DNA of 64,000 bases from Arenicella chitinivorans (GTDB lineage Bacteria; Pseudomonadota; Gammaproteobacteria; Arenicellales; Arenicellaceae), in the NCBI RefSeq assembly GCF_014651515.1, contig NZ_BMXA01000001.1, positions 992,001 to 1,056,000 on the forward strand, written 5' to 3'. A program made the translations under genes and the position numbers. This document shows, piece by piece, positions 8,926 through 17,637 of this stretch. Under the pieces are notes generated by a model. It did not search any database. It was not told the DNA's origin and saw only the letters and a program-made list of their open reading frames with translations. The first letter of the stretch is position 1. The number at the start of each line of letters is the position of its first letter.

Positions 8926-10815
8926 ATGAGCAACGATTACGATTCTTCGGCTATTGAGGTGCTAACCGGACTTGAACCGGTCCGAAAGCGCCCCGGGATG
9001 TACACCACCACCGAGCGGCCTAACCATCTGGTTCAAGAGGTCGTCGACAACAGTGTGGATGAAGCGATCGCTGGGCATTGTAAACGAATCGATGTCACTT
9101 TGTTTAAAGATGGTTCGGTGCAAGTGTCCGATGACGGGCGTGGAATGCCGGTAGACCTGCACGCGGAAGAGGGCGTGCCCGGTGTCGAGGTGATTATGAC
9201 GCGCTTGCATGCCGGTGGTAAGTTCTCGAACAAGAATTATCAGTTTTCCGGTGGTTTGCACGGCGTTGGTATCTCGGTTGTGAATGCGCTTTCCAAGCAC
9301 GTTGAAGTTTGGGTTAAACGTGGTGGCAATGAGTACAATATGGCGTTCGCGGACGGCATGAAAACGTCAGATTTAGAAGTGGTTGGCTCCGTTGGTCAGC
9401 GGAATACCGGCACGACCATTCGCTTCTGGCCGGATGAGCAGTTTTTTGATTCGCCCAATGTTCATGCTGGAAAATTGTGCCGTTTACTGCGTGCTAAGGC
9501 CGTTTTGTGCCCTGGACTCACGATTAACTTTGAAGACGAAGCAAAGCCATCGAACAATCAGATCTGGTGCTATCAGGATGGTTTGAAAGACTACTTGCTT
9601 GGCGCGCTCGGCGACTATGAGCGGTTACCGGAAGCGGGTTTTCAGGGCGCTGAATCTGGTCCGGACGAAAAAGTTGAATGGATCGTGGCTTGGGTCAAGG
9701 ATGCCAATGACTTGATTACTGAAAGTTATGTCAATCTGATTCCGACCGCGCAAGGTGGTACGCATGTCAACGGTCTGCGACTCGGTCTAACCGAAGCCAT
9801 TCGTGAGTTTTGTGATTTTCGTAATTTGTTGCCCAAGGGTGTCAAATTGTCGCCTGAAGACGTCTGGGTTCAGGTGCAGTATGTGTTATCTGTACGTATG
9901 AAAGACCCGCAGTTCTCGGGACAAACCAAAGAAAAGTTATCGTCGCGTGAGATTTCTCAGTTCGTGGCGGCAAAAGTGAAAGATGCTTTGGCCTTGTGGT
10001 TAAATCAAAATTTAGACGTCGGTGAGCGCATCGCCATGGTGGCGATTGAAAATGCCCAAAGTCGCCTGCGTTCAGCGAAGAAAATTACGCGTAAAAAGGT
10101 CACTGCTGGTCCCGCGCTGCCGGGCAAGCTGGCGGACTGTTCCAGTGAAGATATTGATGTAACTGAATTGTTTTTGGTGGAAGGGGATTCGGCCGGTGGT
10201 TCAGCCAAGCAGGCCCGTAATCGTGAGACTCAAGCGATCATGCCGTTGCGCGGTAAGATCCTCAACACGTGGGAAGTTGAATCGAGCCAAGTGCTTGCGT
10301 CGCAAGAAGTGCATGATATCTCTGTTGCTCTCGGCGTGGACCCAGGTTCGGAAGATTTAACCGGCTTGCGATACGGCAAAATTTGTATTCTGGCAGACGC
10401 GGATTCCGATGGTTTGCACATTGCCACGTTGCTGTGTGCTCTGTTTGTGCGTCATTTTCGCAGTTTGGTTGAAGCTGGTCACTTATATGTTGCCATGCCT
10501 CCGCTGTACCGAATCGATCAAGCAAAGCAGGTGTTTTATGCGTTGGATGATGCCGAGCACGATGCAATTATTGCGCGCATCAAGGCGGAGAAGCCAAATG
10601 CGAAAATCAATGTGCAGCGATTCAAAGGTCTGGGCGAAATGAATCCCAGCCAATTACGAGAAACCACCATGCATGAAGCATCCCGCCGTTTGGTGCAGAT
10701 GACCATTGGAATGGGCGATGGTACACAGAAAATCATGGATATGCTGCTGGCCAAAAAACAGGTGCCTGCGCGTAAAAAGTGGCTCTCCAACAAAGGCGAT
10801 CAGGCAGAAGTTTGA
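8926..10815 (+). CDS. parE: DNA topoisomerase IV subunit B
   Basis: ParE is the ATPase subunit of topoisomerase IV, which decatenates daughter chromosomes. At 629 aa it has the GHKL ATPase region (VVDNSVDEAIAGH, DDGRGMPVDLH, GGLHGVGISVVNALS), the transducer domain, and the TOPRIM domain with LVEGDSAGGSAKQARNR and ILADADSDGLHIATLL. The C-terminus ends soon after KGLGEMNPSQL, so it lacks the long GyrB-type insertion; this and the length favour ParE over GyrB. parC is not nearby. No clear Shine-Dalgarno precedes the ATG. The stop overlaps the next start. Confidence 0.94.
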   Translation: MSNDYDSSAIEVLTGLEPVRKRPGMYTTTERPNHLVQEVVDNSVDEAIAGHCKRIDVTLFKDGSVQVSDDGRGMPVDLHAEEGVPGVEVIMTRLHAGGKFSNKNYQFSGGLHGVGISVVNALSKHVEVWVKRGGNEYNMAFADGMKTSDLEVVGSVGQRNTGTTIRFWPDEQFFDSPNVHAGKLCRLLRAKAVLCPGLTINFEDEAKPSNNQIWCYQDGLKDYLLGALGDYERLPEAGFQGAESGPDEKVEWIVAWVKDANDLITESYVNLIPTAQGGTHVNGLRLGLTEAIREFCDFRNLLPKGVKLSPEDVWVQVQYVLSVRMKDPQFSGQTKEKLSSREISQFVAAKVKDALALWLNQNLDVGERIAMVAIENAQSRLRSAKKITRKKVTAGPALPGKLADCSSEDIDVTELFLVEGDSAGGSAKQARNRETQAIMPLRGKILNTWEVESSQVLASQEVHDISVALGVDPGSEDLTGLRYGKICILADADSDGLHIATLLCALFVRHFRSLVEAGHLYVAMPPLYRIDQAKQVFYALDDAEHDAIIARIKAEKPNAKINVQRFKGLGEMNPSQLRETTMHEASRRLVQMTIGMGDGTQKIMDMLLAKKQVPARKKWLSNKGDQAEV

Positions 10816-11348
10816 TGCAGCTCAAACCTGGCCTGTATCAACACTATAAAGGTCCAGTTTATCGTGTGCTACAAGTAGCACACCATTCGGAAACTGACGA
10901 GGCGTTGGTAATCTATCAGGCCTTGTATGGCGATAAAGGGTGTTGGGCCAGACCTGTATCGATGTTCACCGAGTTGGTGTCGATACACTCAGAAGACGGC
11001 GCGGTGCTTAAACAGATACCAAGGTTCGAATACCTAACAGAGCAAACAGCGGTGTTGGAAGTTGCAATATTAGATGTGGTTAAAGGGCAGGCATCGGCGT
11101 TCGAGGACGCATTTAAACACGCGCAATCAATTATCTCGTCGATGGATGGCTACATATCTCACCGTCTGCGTCGATGTGTCGCTGTCCCGGAGCGGTATCT
11201 ATTAACTGTGCAGTGGCAGTCACTTGAGGCGCACACCGAGGGGTTTCGAGAATCAAGTGAGTACCAGGCTTGGCGTGCCTTGCTGCATCATTTCTACACG
11301 CCACTCCCAACCGTAGAGCACTATCACGCGGAAGATGTGTTTGTTTAG
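10815..11348 (+). CDS. DUF1653 domain fused to an antibiotic-biosynthesis-monooxygenase-like domain
   Basis: A 177-aa two-part protein. Residues 1 to about 65 (LKPGLYQHYKGPVYRVL ... YGDKGCWARPVSMF) match the small DUF1653 fold. Residues about 80-177 (AILDVVKGQASAFEDAFKHA ... YLLTVQWQSLEAHTEGF) look like a dimeric alpha-beta-barrel ABM domain, a fold used by quinol and heme monooxygenases. The ATG at 10815 overlaps the parE TGA (TGATG), so it is probably translationally coupled. The function is unknown; the coupling to parE may be only positional. An upstream GTG (10779) would lengthen it inside parE and is less likely. Confidence 0.75.
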   Translation: MQLKPGLYQHYKGPVYRVLQVAHHSETDEALVIYQALYGDKGCWARPVSMFTELVSIHSEDGAVLKQIPRFEYLTEQTAVLEVAILDVVKGQASAFEDAFKHAQSIISSMDGYISHRLRRCVAVPERYLLTVQWQSLEAHTEGFRESSEYQAWRALLHHFYTPLPTVEHYHAEDVFV

Positions 11349-11428
11349 CAGCAAGTTTCGCTTCGGCGTGAGAGAGTGGTAACGAGGCCGCTTTTGACGC
11401 AGCCCCGTTCGTATCAAAGCGTAGAAAA

Positions 11429-11995
11429 TTACTCTTGATACATACTCTCATATTGTTGTGCACGTTCTACGTAGTCCTGATAGGCGGGTATTGCCACCGC
11501 AGCGAGCACACCGATCATGATGACCGGGAAGATCAAGGAACCCAGATACACCCAAATATTATTGGCAGCGGGCGGTTGGCCGTACTTGTTGCCGGTTTTG
11601 GTTCCAGGCATAAAGATTAGAATCAAAGCGACAATAAAATTCACCAACGGTACCAGCATTAATAGTGACAGCCAGCCGGTTTGATTAATGTCATTGAAAC
11701 GTCGCTTAGCGAGAATGAACGAGTAGACGAGAAGCGCAATATAAGCGACGACAAGCAGGGCTAGTGCGATCCCACCGATTGCACCAGGACCTTCTTCAGT
11801 GCTTGTAGCACCACCGATAGCGCCAAAAATTCCAAATACTGGTAGTGCGATGAGCATGGATAAGAAACCATAGGCCAAGTAGCGCAGGCGACCTATGCGA
11901 CCGTGGACCGCAAATACTTTGGGTTGATATGGGGTATTGTCAGATGCTTGAGAAATATCTGCGTTGGGGGCTTGATAAGGATTATTAGTTGGCAT
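11429..11995 (-). CDS. DUF805 membrane protein with pilin-like C-terminal segment
   Basis: A 188-aa inner-membrane protein. The N-terminus has NPYQAPNADI (residues 5-14), then the DUF805 core: GRIGRLRYLAYGF, two or three membrane spans, AKRRFNDINQTGWLSLL and FMPGTKTGNKYGQPP. After this the chain continues as a further hydrophobic stretch, IMIGVLAAVAIPAYQDYVE, which closely resembles the N-terminal helix of type IV pilins but lacks the prepilin peptidase glycine-phenylalanine context. Function unknown. The ATG is preceded by CGGAG. It is convergent with the DUF1653 gene and divergent from the next membrane protein. Confidence 0.8.
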   Translation of the reverse strand: MPTNNPYQAPNADISQASDNTPYQPKVFAVHGRIGRLRYLAYGFLSMLIALPVFGIFGAIGGATSTEEGPGAIGGIALALLVVAYIALLVYSFILAKRRFNDINQTGWLSLLMLVPLVNFIVALILIFMPGTKTGNKYGQPPAANNIWVYLGSLIFPVIMIGVLAAVAIPAYQDYVERAQQYESMYQE

Positions 11996-12163
11996 AAAAA
12001 CTCCGTTTTATCCATTTATGTGATTGTTATTTTAAAGCAAACCAGATTGATGCTTTCATTCTGGTTGGCAGTAGTTTAGCATCCGATAAGCGCGTAAGAA
12101 ATTGGGAATTGTCATTTCTGACATTGCTGTACGCGATTTTAATAGTGCTACACGGAGATTGGA

Positions 12164-12910
12164 ATGTCTGATATTTATAAAGCCCCCCAGGCAAGCTTGA
12201 ATGAGCCAACCGAACCCGGCCAGTATGGGTCACTGGAACGTGGATTAGCTGGTCAGTATGAACTCAAACCGGTTGAGGTAATCAAGCAAGCTTGGGCAAT
12301 GCTGCCTGGAATGAAGTCGCCATTTTGGATTGCGGCGATCATCTACGGCATGTTGTCCCTCGGTTTCTCTTTTGTGACCACCACCGTCGCTGGCGACCCT
12401 GCTACCGGTTCGGTTAACTGGGTTGGTTACATCGCCATGAATTTACTGCAGATGATTGTTTTGACGCCGGTGGCGGCCGGATTGATGATGATCGGTGTTA
12501 AACATGCGGTTGGTGCGCCGGTAAATTTCAATGAGATCTATCAGCATTTTGACAAGACGATGCCACTGTTTTTGACTATGTTGCTGATGTACATTCTTAT
12601 CATCATCGGCTTTATCTTGTTGATTATTCCGGGCTTGTATCTGTCTGTCGGGTTTGCGCTGGCGATGCCGTTGGTAATCGATAAGCGCATGGGCCCAATT
12701 GAAGCACTGACTACGTCCTGCAAAGCCATCACGCACAAGTGGTTCAGTTTTTTTGGCTTTTGGGTTCTGAGCTTGTTGGTCGTGATCGCGGGCTTCCTGG
12801 CACTGTTCGTTGGCGTAATCTGGGCATATCCACTGGTCGTCCTTGCTATTGGCATTATCTATCGGGATGTGTTCGGCGTTGAGCCACACACGGTGAATCC
12901 GCCTAACTAA
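12164..12910 (+). CDS. Multi-spanning membrane protein with N-terminal YKAPQA motif
   Basis: A 248-aa integral membrane protein with about five or six hydrophobic spans. The first about 50 residues are soluble and begin MSDIYKAPQASL, echoing the NPYQAPNA motif of the divergent DUF805 protein. The middle reads LLLIIPGLYLSVGFALAMPL, followed by KRMGPIEALTTSCKAITHKW, a pattern common in uncharacterised proteobacterial membrane proteins of the DUF975/BPSS1780 type. Shine-Dalgarno GGAG precedes the ATG. It lies 57 nt upstream of the RDD gene and may be the first gene of the envelope operon. I cannot name its function. Confidence 0.7.
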   Translation: MSDIYKAPQASLNEPTEPGQYGSLERGLAGQYELKPVEVIKQAWAMLPGMKSPFWIAAIIYGMLSLGFSFVTTTVAGDPATGSVNWVGYIAMNLLQMIVLTPVAAGLMMIGVKHAVGAPVNFNEIYQHFDKTMPLFLTMLLMYILIIIGFILLIIPGLYLSVGFALAMPLVIDKRMGPIEALTTSCKAITHKWFSFFGFWVLSLLVVIAGFLALFVGVIWAYPLVVLAIGIIYRDVFGVEPHTVNPPN

Positions 12911-12967
12911 AACTCGGCAGTATCGACGCAGGGAAACCATCTCGCACTCTATATAAAGGCGATCGCT

Positions 12968-13660
12968 TTGTCGGAAAAGATAGACACCATGCACCTGGTG
13001 GAAACACCAGAGGGGACTGATTTGCATGCCGAAGTTGCTGGCGTAGTGCCGCGTGCGTTGGCGTACGGCATCGATTTTCTGGTGCGGATGGGGATTTTGT
13101 TCATCCTTGGCTTGGTGGTCACCTTTACCGGCGGTAAGTTAGGTGGGCTCTGGTTGTTGGTGTTTTTTTTACTGGAATGGGGTTATCCAGTGTTCTATGA
13201 AGTTTATCGTGACGGGCAGTCCATCGGTAAACGTGCCTTCAATTTGCGCGTAGTCAGCGAAGACCTGACGCCAATTAAGTTTGGCCCTTCGGTGGTGCGA
13301 AACCTGTTACGCACGGCCGATATCTTCCCGTTTCTGTATATTTTTGGCGTTATCAGCATGGCCGTCACGACACGCTTTCAACGCCTGGGTGATCTGGCTG
13401 CGAAGTCGTTGGTAATCTATGACGACAACCAGCGCTATAATATGACTGCACTCAGTGACGTAACGCCAATCGCACCGACTATTCCGCTGAGCGAAGATTT
13501 ACAGACTGCGTTTATCAACTTTGCCTTGAATCGCGGGAACTTGTCGCAATCGCGCCAGCTTGAAATAGCTGAGATTATTCAAGCAAAAATTCCGAACCAC
13601 AATCATGAACCGGTAAGCTACGTGCGTGGTGTTGGAAAGTGGTTGTTAGGGGCAAAATAG
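12968..13660 (+). CDS. RDD family membrane protein
   Basis: A 230-aa protein with the RDD signature: PRALAYGIDFLVRM in the first span (Arg and Asp in the membrane) and GYPVFYEVYRDGQSIGKRAFNLRVV in the loop after the second. It has three or four spans and a soluble C-terminal tail. RDD proteins are transporter-like or sorting-associated; no substrate is assigned here. The start is TTG 12968 with AAAGG 8 nt upstream; an internal ATG at 12989 is the alternative. It heads a run of closely spaced genes (SpoIIM-like, DUF4129, DUF4350, MoxR, DUF58), a combination I recognise from other proteobacteria. Confidence 0.85.
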   Translation: MSEKIDTMHLVETPEGTDLHAEVAGVVPRALAYGIDFLVRMGILFILGLVVTFTGGKLGGLWLLVFFLLEWGYPVFYEVYRDGQSIGKRAFNLRVVSEDLTPIKFGPSVVRNLLRTADIFPFLYIFGVISMAVTTRFQRLGDLAAKSLVIYDDNQRYNMTALSDVTPIAPTIPLSEDLQTAFINFALNRGNLSQSRQLEIAEIIQAKIPNHNHEPVSYVRGVGKWLLGAK

Positions 13661-13688
13661 GATGTCGTTGAGAGGGGCATAGCCGCGC

Positions 13689-14678
13689 GTGAAACAACTG
13701 GAATTTGAAAATCATTATCGCGAATTTTGGCAGCATATGGAGGATCTGCTGGACGGCAAAGACGAGGTGGATGCCTCGCTGATCCAGCGTTTTCCGTCTG
13801 ATTATCGTCGCCTCTGCCAACACTTAGCGGTGGCAAAAAGTCGTCGTTATGCACCGGGTTTAACCAATCGATTGAATTATCTGGTTCAGCGCGGCTACCA
13901 GAAACTGTACGGCCAGCGGGTCAAAGACCAAGGGATTTTGGTGGAGTATTTTGTGCGTGGCTTCCCGGCGGCTTTGCGTCGAAACGCACGCTATTTGTGG
14001 ATCGCCGGGGCTGCGTTTGTGTTGCCTTACGTACTTATGATGATCGCGTGCATGGTGAACGATCAAATGTTGTATTCGGTAATGGACCCAGCGTCAGTTC
14101 GTGGTATGGAATCCATGTATCAACCAGGCGCGGATAAGTTTGGTCGAGAGGACGAGGCAGCGACTGACTTATTCATGTTTGGGTTTTACATTTATAACAA
14201 TATTGGCATCGCGTTTCGTTGTTTCGCAACTGGCCTGTTTTTTGGTGTCGGCAGTCTCTTCACGCTGACGTTCAACGGTGTTGTCATCGGTGGTGTATCG
14301 GGGCACCTCACCGCATTAGGTTACACCGAGACCTTTTACCCATTCGTGGTCGGCCATGGCTCGTTCGAATTGACGGCAATCGTGTTCAGTGGTGCAGCGG
14401 GATTGAAGCTCGGTTGGGCCCTCCTGTCTCCGGGGCGGTTAAGTCGATTGCAGGCAATGCAAGCAGCTGCTTCCGATGCCATAAAAATTATGTATGGCGT
14501 GTTTATTATGTTGACCATCGCTGCCCTGATTGAGGCTTTCTGGTCGGCTTCGGCGATTATTCCAAACCAAGGGAAATACGCTGTTGGGGCGATACTTTGG
14601 ATCGCGGTGTACTACTACTGCTTTTTCTTCGCTCGCCAGGAAGTGCGTGCGTACATTGCTGCCCATGAATCTCGATAA
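13689..14678 (+). CDS. SpoIIM-like (stage II sporulation protein M family) membrane protein
   Basis: A 329-aa protein with a soluble N-terminal domain of about 100 residues (FENHYREFWQHMEDLLDG ...) and about five membrane spans containing GIAFRCFATGLFFGVGSLFTL and VGHGSFELTAIVFSGAAGLKLG, which is the SpoIIM family pattern. In Bacillus SpoIIM belongs to the peptidoglycan-remodelling DMP complex; here there is no sporulation, and the MoxR/DUF58 context suggests a role in the envelope. The start is GTG, 28 nt after RDD. It overlaps the next gene by 14 nt. Confidence 0.85.
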   Translation: MKQLEFENHYREFWQHMEDLLDGKDEVDASLIQRFPSDYRRLCQHLAVAKSRRYAPGLTNRLNYLVQRGYQKLYGQRVKDQGILVEYFVRGFPAALRRNARYLWIAGAAFVLPYVLMMIACMVNDQMLYSVMDPASVRGMESMYQPGADKFGREDEAATDLFMFGFYIYNNIGIAFRCFATGLFFGVGSLFTLTFNGVVIGGVSGHLTALGYTETFYPFVVGHGSFELTAIVFSGAAGLKLGWALLSPGRLSRLQAMQAAASDAIKIMYGVFIMLTIAALIEAFWSASAIIPNQGKYAVGAILWIAVYYYCFFFARQEVRAYIAAHESR

Positions 14679-15432
14679 TCTCATCATCGCGACTCGGGTA
14701 CGCACGGGTTGGTCGGCGATTGACCTAGGGTTTGTGGTGGCGCGGTATTTCTGGGTTCGGTCGTGCCTGCTATACCTCACCATCGCGACACCGGTGTTCA
14801 TTGCTTGTCATAGCTATTTTGACACCAATTATTGGATCCCGTATGTGATTCTGTGGTGGTGTAAACCTATGTTCGAGCGACCGATCCTGTTTATGTTAAG
14901 TCGTGAGCTGTTCAAGCAGCCCATGGGTTTTTGGCGCACATTAGCTCACTGGCGTGAGTGGATGCTGCCGGGCATGGGCTGGGTTTTGACGCTGCGACGC
15001 ATCAGTATTGCGCGCGGGATGTATGCGCCTGTCAGTTTGTTGGAACGACCGTCTGCATCGGACTACAGCAAACGAACCTTAGTGCTGGGCAACAATTTTG
15101 CCAGTCAAGCTACGTGGTTAACGGTTGTGCTCTACCATATTGAGTCTTTTTTAGTGCTGGCGGTGGCTGTTCTATTAGCAACGCTGTTTCCGGATCACAT
15201 TGAATTTAGTTTCGCATTTTTCAATAACCTCGCGGAACACAGCATCGTCATTGACTATGGTTCATTGTTATTGGTGGCCGTGGTGGCGCCGTTTTATACC
15301 GCTGCTGGATTTATGCTCTACATATGTCGGCGGGTAGAGCTGGAAGGTTGGGACATTGAAATCTGTTTTCGCGATTGGGTGGCTAAATCGGTGACGCACA
15401 CCGAACCGTCACCGGGAGCAGCGGATGATTAA
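14665..15432 (+). CDS. Membrane protein of the MoxR/DUF58 envelope operon
   Basis: A 255-aa protein with about four membrane spans (LLYLTIATPVFIA, WIPYVILWWCK, LVLAVAVLLATLFP, LLLVAVVAPFYTAAGFMLYI) and a C-terminal cytoplasmic tail containing RRVELEGWDIEICFRDW, a phrase seen in proteins encoded between SpoIIM-like and DUF4129 genes elsewhere. The ATG at 14665 overlaps the SpoIIM-like gene, and the stop overlaps the next start at 15425. No catalytic motif is visible. Its job is inferred only from the operon. Confidence 0.7.
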   Translation: MNLDNLIIATRVRTGWSAIDLGFVVARYFWVRSCLLYLTIATPVFIACHSYFDTNYWIPYVILWWCKPMFERPILFMLSRELFKQPMGFWRTLAHWREWMLPGMGWVLTLRRISIARGMYAPVSLLERPSASDYSKRTLVLGNNFASQATWLTVVLYHIESFLVLAVAVLLATLFPDHIEFSFAFFNNLAEHSIVIDYGSLLLVAVVAPFYTAAGFMLYICRRVELEGWDIEICFRDWVAKSVTHTEPSPGAADD

Positions 15433-16201
15433 CTGGTGCCGTTCCAGTGCGCTGCTTGCGATGTGGTTGTGTTTCGCCACGCCTGTGTTGGCTCAGTCGG
15501 ACAACCTCAGATTGAAAGAGGGCGAAGAACTGCCGCGAGCGCCTGTTGCTGAGCACGCACATGATGCAATCAGCGAAATTTTAGCAACGGATGATTTTTC
15601 GCGTACTAAGACAGTCACGCGGTGGAAAAAGAAAGAAAAGCCCGAGCAGCAAGACACTGACGAGTCGTATCCAGACTGGATGATCAGTTTTGCCGAATCC
15701 ATGGAGAATGCTGGTGATTTTTTTGAAGGGATGGCGCTAATTCTTAAAGTGTTGTTGTGGGGATTGTTGGCCTGGATTGTGGTGTATCTAATTCGCCGCT
15801 ATTACGGGGATGTCGGCCGCTTTATTCGCAACCTGAATCAGGATGCTACGCCACGTGAGCTCCCAACCACGCTATTCGGTCTGGACGTTAAGAAAACCAG
15901 TCTGCCCAAGGATGTCGTCGCACGGTCCAGAGAACAGTGGTCGCAAGGTGACCATCGGGGCGCAATCGCAACTTTACTGCAAGCCAGTCTCATCAAACTA
16001 TTGCATGACCATGAATGCACTTTTTATGACTCAGATACCGAGACCGAGTGCGGTCAGCGTATTGAGGCTCAGTCCACCAAGCCACTGAGCGACTACATGT
16101 GGTCACTGATTCGTCTTTGGCAGCAGGTAGCCTATGCACACCGAGTTCCATCCGCAGCACAGTTTGATCAGTTGTGCACTGGCTGGCAGGAGGTGTTTTA
16201 A
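15425..16201 (+). CDS. DUF4129 domain protein
   Basis: A 258-aa protein. A signal sequence (about residues 1-23, ending at VLAQS) precedes a charged periplasmic segment with KKKEKPEQQDTDE, then one membrane span (LILKVLLWGLLAWIVVYLI) and a C-terminal cytoplasmic DUF4129 domain: SREQWSQGDHRGAIATLLQA ... LIKLLHDH. DUF4129 domains recur beside transglutaminase, MoxR and DUF58 genes; the function is undefined. The start overlaps the upstream gene by 8 nt and the stop overlaps the next gene (TAATG). Confidence 0.82.
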   Translation: MINWCRSSALLAMWLCFATPVLAQSDNLRLKEGEELPRAPVAEHAHDAISEILATDDFSRTKTVTRWKKKEKPEQQDTDESYPDWMISFAESMENAGDFFEGMALILKVLLWGLLAWIVVYLIRRYYGDVGRFIRNLNQDATPRELPTTLFGLDVKKTSLPKDVVARSREQWSQGDHRGAIATLLQASLIKLLHDHECTFYDSDTETECGQRIEAQSTKPLSDYMWSLIRLWQQVAYAHRVPSAAQFDQLCTGWQEVF

Positions 16202-17637
16202 TGCAAGGACGATTAATCTGGCTTGCGTCCCTGATATTGCTGGCTGTTTTTGGCGCGTGGTTCTACCTGACGCATGAGCGGGTAGAGGAGGAGGTGTGGC
16301 TGGGACTAAGCAGAGAGGCTAAGCGGAATCCGTACCTAGCCACAGAGCGGTATTTGGACGCACGTAATGTGGATGTGATTCGCGGTGCGACCGAAGCCGA
16401 CTTTAAGTCGATTCCGACTGGCGCTGTGGTCATGATTTCGCACGCCGATAATATGTTGGTATCCGCGTCTAAAATCAATGCAGCGCTAGAATGGGTAGCT
16501 GATGGCGGTACATTGGTTGTTGGTGCCGGCATGGAGGTCCAAGGGCATGACTCCGTTTTTACCCGATTTGGAATTGTGCCTCATGCACACATCTCTGAAT
16601 TCGCAGCGGCGATCAAGGATGAGGTCGAGAAGGAGCTGTCAACCAGCGAACGAATGCGCGAAGCAAATCGACAACTTGAAGAGCAGAAGGCCAGAGAGAA
16701 GGCGCAGGGGCTTGACGCTGATGGCTCGGAATCACCCGACTCTGGCGACGCGCCTAATGAATCGCAGGACGAAGTGTTGGAGGATGATGATAGCTCAGAA
16801 GAACTTGATGAGTTTTCTTCGATCTTTATCGATGCCTTGAATCAAAAGCATCGCCACAGCTATTTTAGCACCGACCTATTTACTGACGATGCATTGATTT
16901 ACATGGCCAAAGTAGATCGCTTTGTATTGCTGCATCCCTGGATCTCCAGTGATGAAGAAATTGACAACGCTGATGTGATGGATACCGAGCAATGGTCCGC
17001 CGCGACCAGCTCGGATATTGATTCGGAGCCGTGGAGCGTGCGTGATCAGTATGGGCCACGTCTGCTGGATTTTGATTACGGTGAGGGTCGTTTTGTTGCC
17101 GTGTCCAGCACGGACTACTGGAACAATGGGCACGTTGGTGAAGCGGATCATGCCTTTTTGCTGTCGCAATTGGTGCCGGACGGCAGCAGTCTCTACCTGT
17201 TTTACGACGTTGATGCGGAATCACTCTGGGGACTGATTTATCGTTATTTCTTTGAGTTTTTATTGGTGGCCGCAGTGATACTTGGACTGTGGTTGTGGCG
17301 GCGTGGCATACGGACTCAGATGTTACGCCGTGTTGCCAGCCATCAGCGTCGTAATTTCGCTGAACACTTGGAAGCCAGTACCCGCTACCTGGTAAATAAA
17401 CAACAATGGGCACCGTTGATAAACTCATTGCGGGACGATGTCGATGCGCGTTTGAGATTGGTTGCACCCGGATTCAGGGAACTATCAACGCCAGAGCAGG
17501 TAGACCTTTTAGTAGAGCTTGCCGGTGTTGGACGTGAGCAAGCGGAATACTGGCTCGGTCCAGCACAGGACATCAACGATCAATACGAACTTTTCAATGC
17601 CTTGAAAGTCGGCAATTTAATACGGAAAAAGCTATGA
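16201..17637 (+). CDS. DUF4350 domain protein with a long charged insertion
   Basis: A 478-aa protein anchored by an N-terminal span (8-22) and a second span near residue 360 (FFEFLLVAAVILGLWLW). The periplasmic part shows the DUF4350 pattern: a NPYLATERYLDARN phrase near 43-56 and WVADGGTLVVGAG at 99-110, the latter like an altered GATase-type fold. Residues about 135-205 form a helical then very acidic insertion, unusual beside the hydrophobic neighbours. The C-terminal cytoplasmic tail is helical. ATG 16201 overlaps the DUF4129 stop. No catalytic residues can be assigned. Confidence 0.8.
   Translation: MQGRLIWLASLILLAVFGAWFYLTHERVEEEVWLGLSREAKRNPYLATERYLDARNVDVIRGATEADFKSIPTGAVVMISHADNMLVSASKINAALEWVADGGTLVVGAGMEVQGHDSVFTRFGIVPHAHISEFAAAIKDEVEKELSTSERMREANRQLEEQKAREKAQGLDADGSESPDSGDAPNESQDEVLEDDDSSEELDEFSSIFIDALNQKHRHSYFSTDLFTDDALIYMAKVDRFVLLHPWISSDEEIDNADVMDTEQWSAATSSDIDSEPWSVRDQYGPRLLDFDYGEGRFVAVSSTDYWNNGHVGEADHAFLLSQLVPDGSSLYLFYDVDAESLWGLIYRYFFEFLLVAAVILGLWLWRRGIRTQMLRRVASHQRRNFAEHLEASTRYLVNKQQWAPLINSLRDDVDARLRLVAPGFRELSTPEQVDLLVELAGVGREQAEYWLGPAQDINDQYELFNALKVGNLIRKKL

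Noticed and set aside
12443-13027. 194-codon minus-strand open frame
   Set aside because: It lies opposite two well-supported membrane protein genes and has the His/Gln-rich composition of an antisense shadow.
14530-14664. Extended N-terminus for the membrane protein at 14665
   Set aside because: It overlaps the SpoIIM-like gene by a further 135 nt and is basic and non-hydrophobic, unlike the rest of the protein.
16880-17467. 195-codon minus-strand open frame
   Set aside because: It is opposite the DUF4350 gene, with no motif and shadow-like composition.
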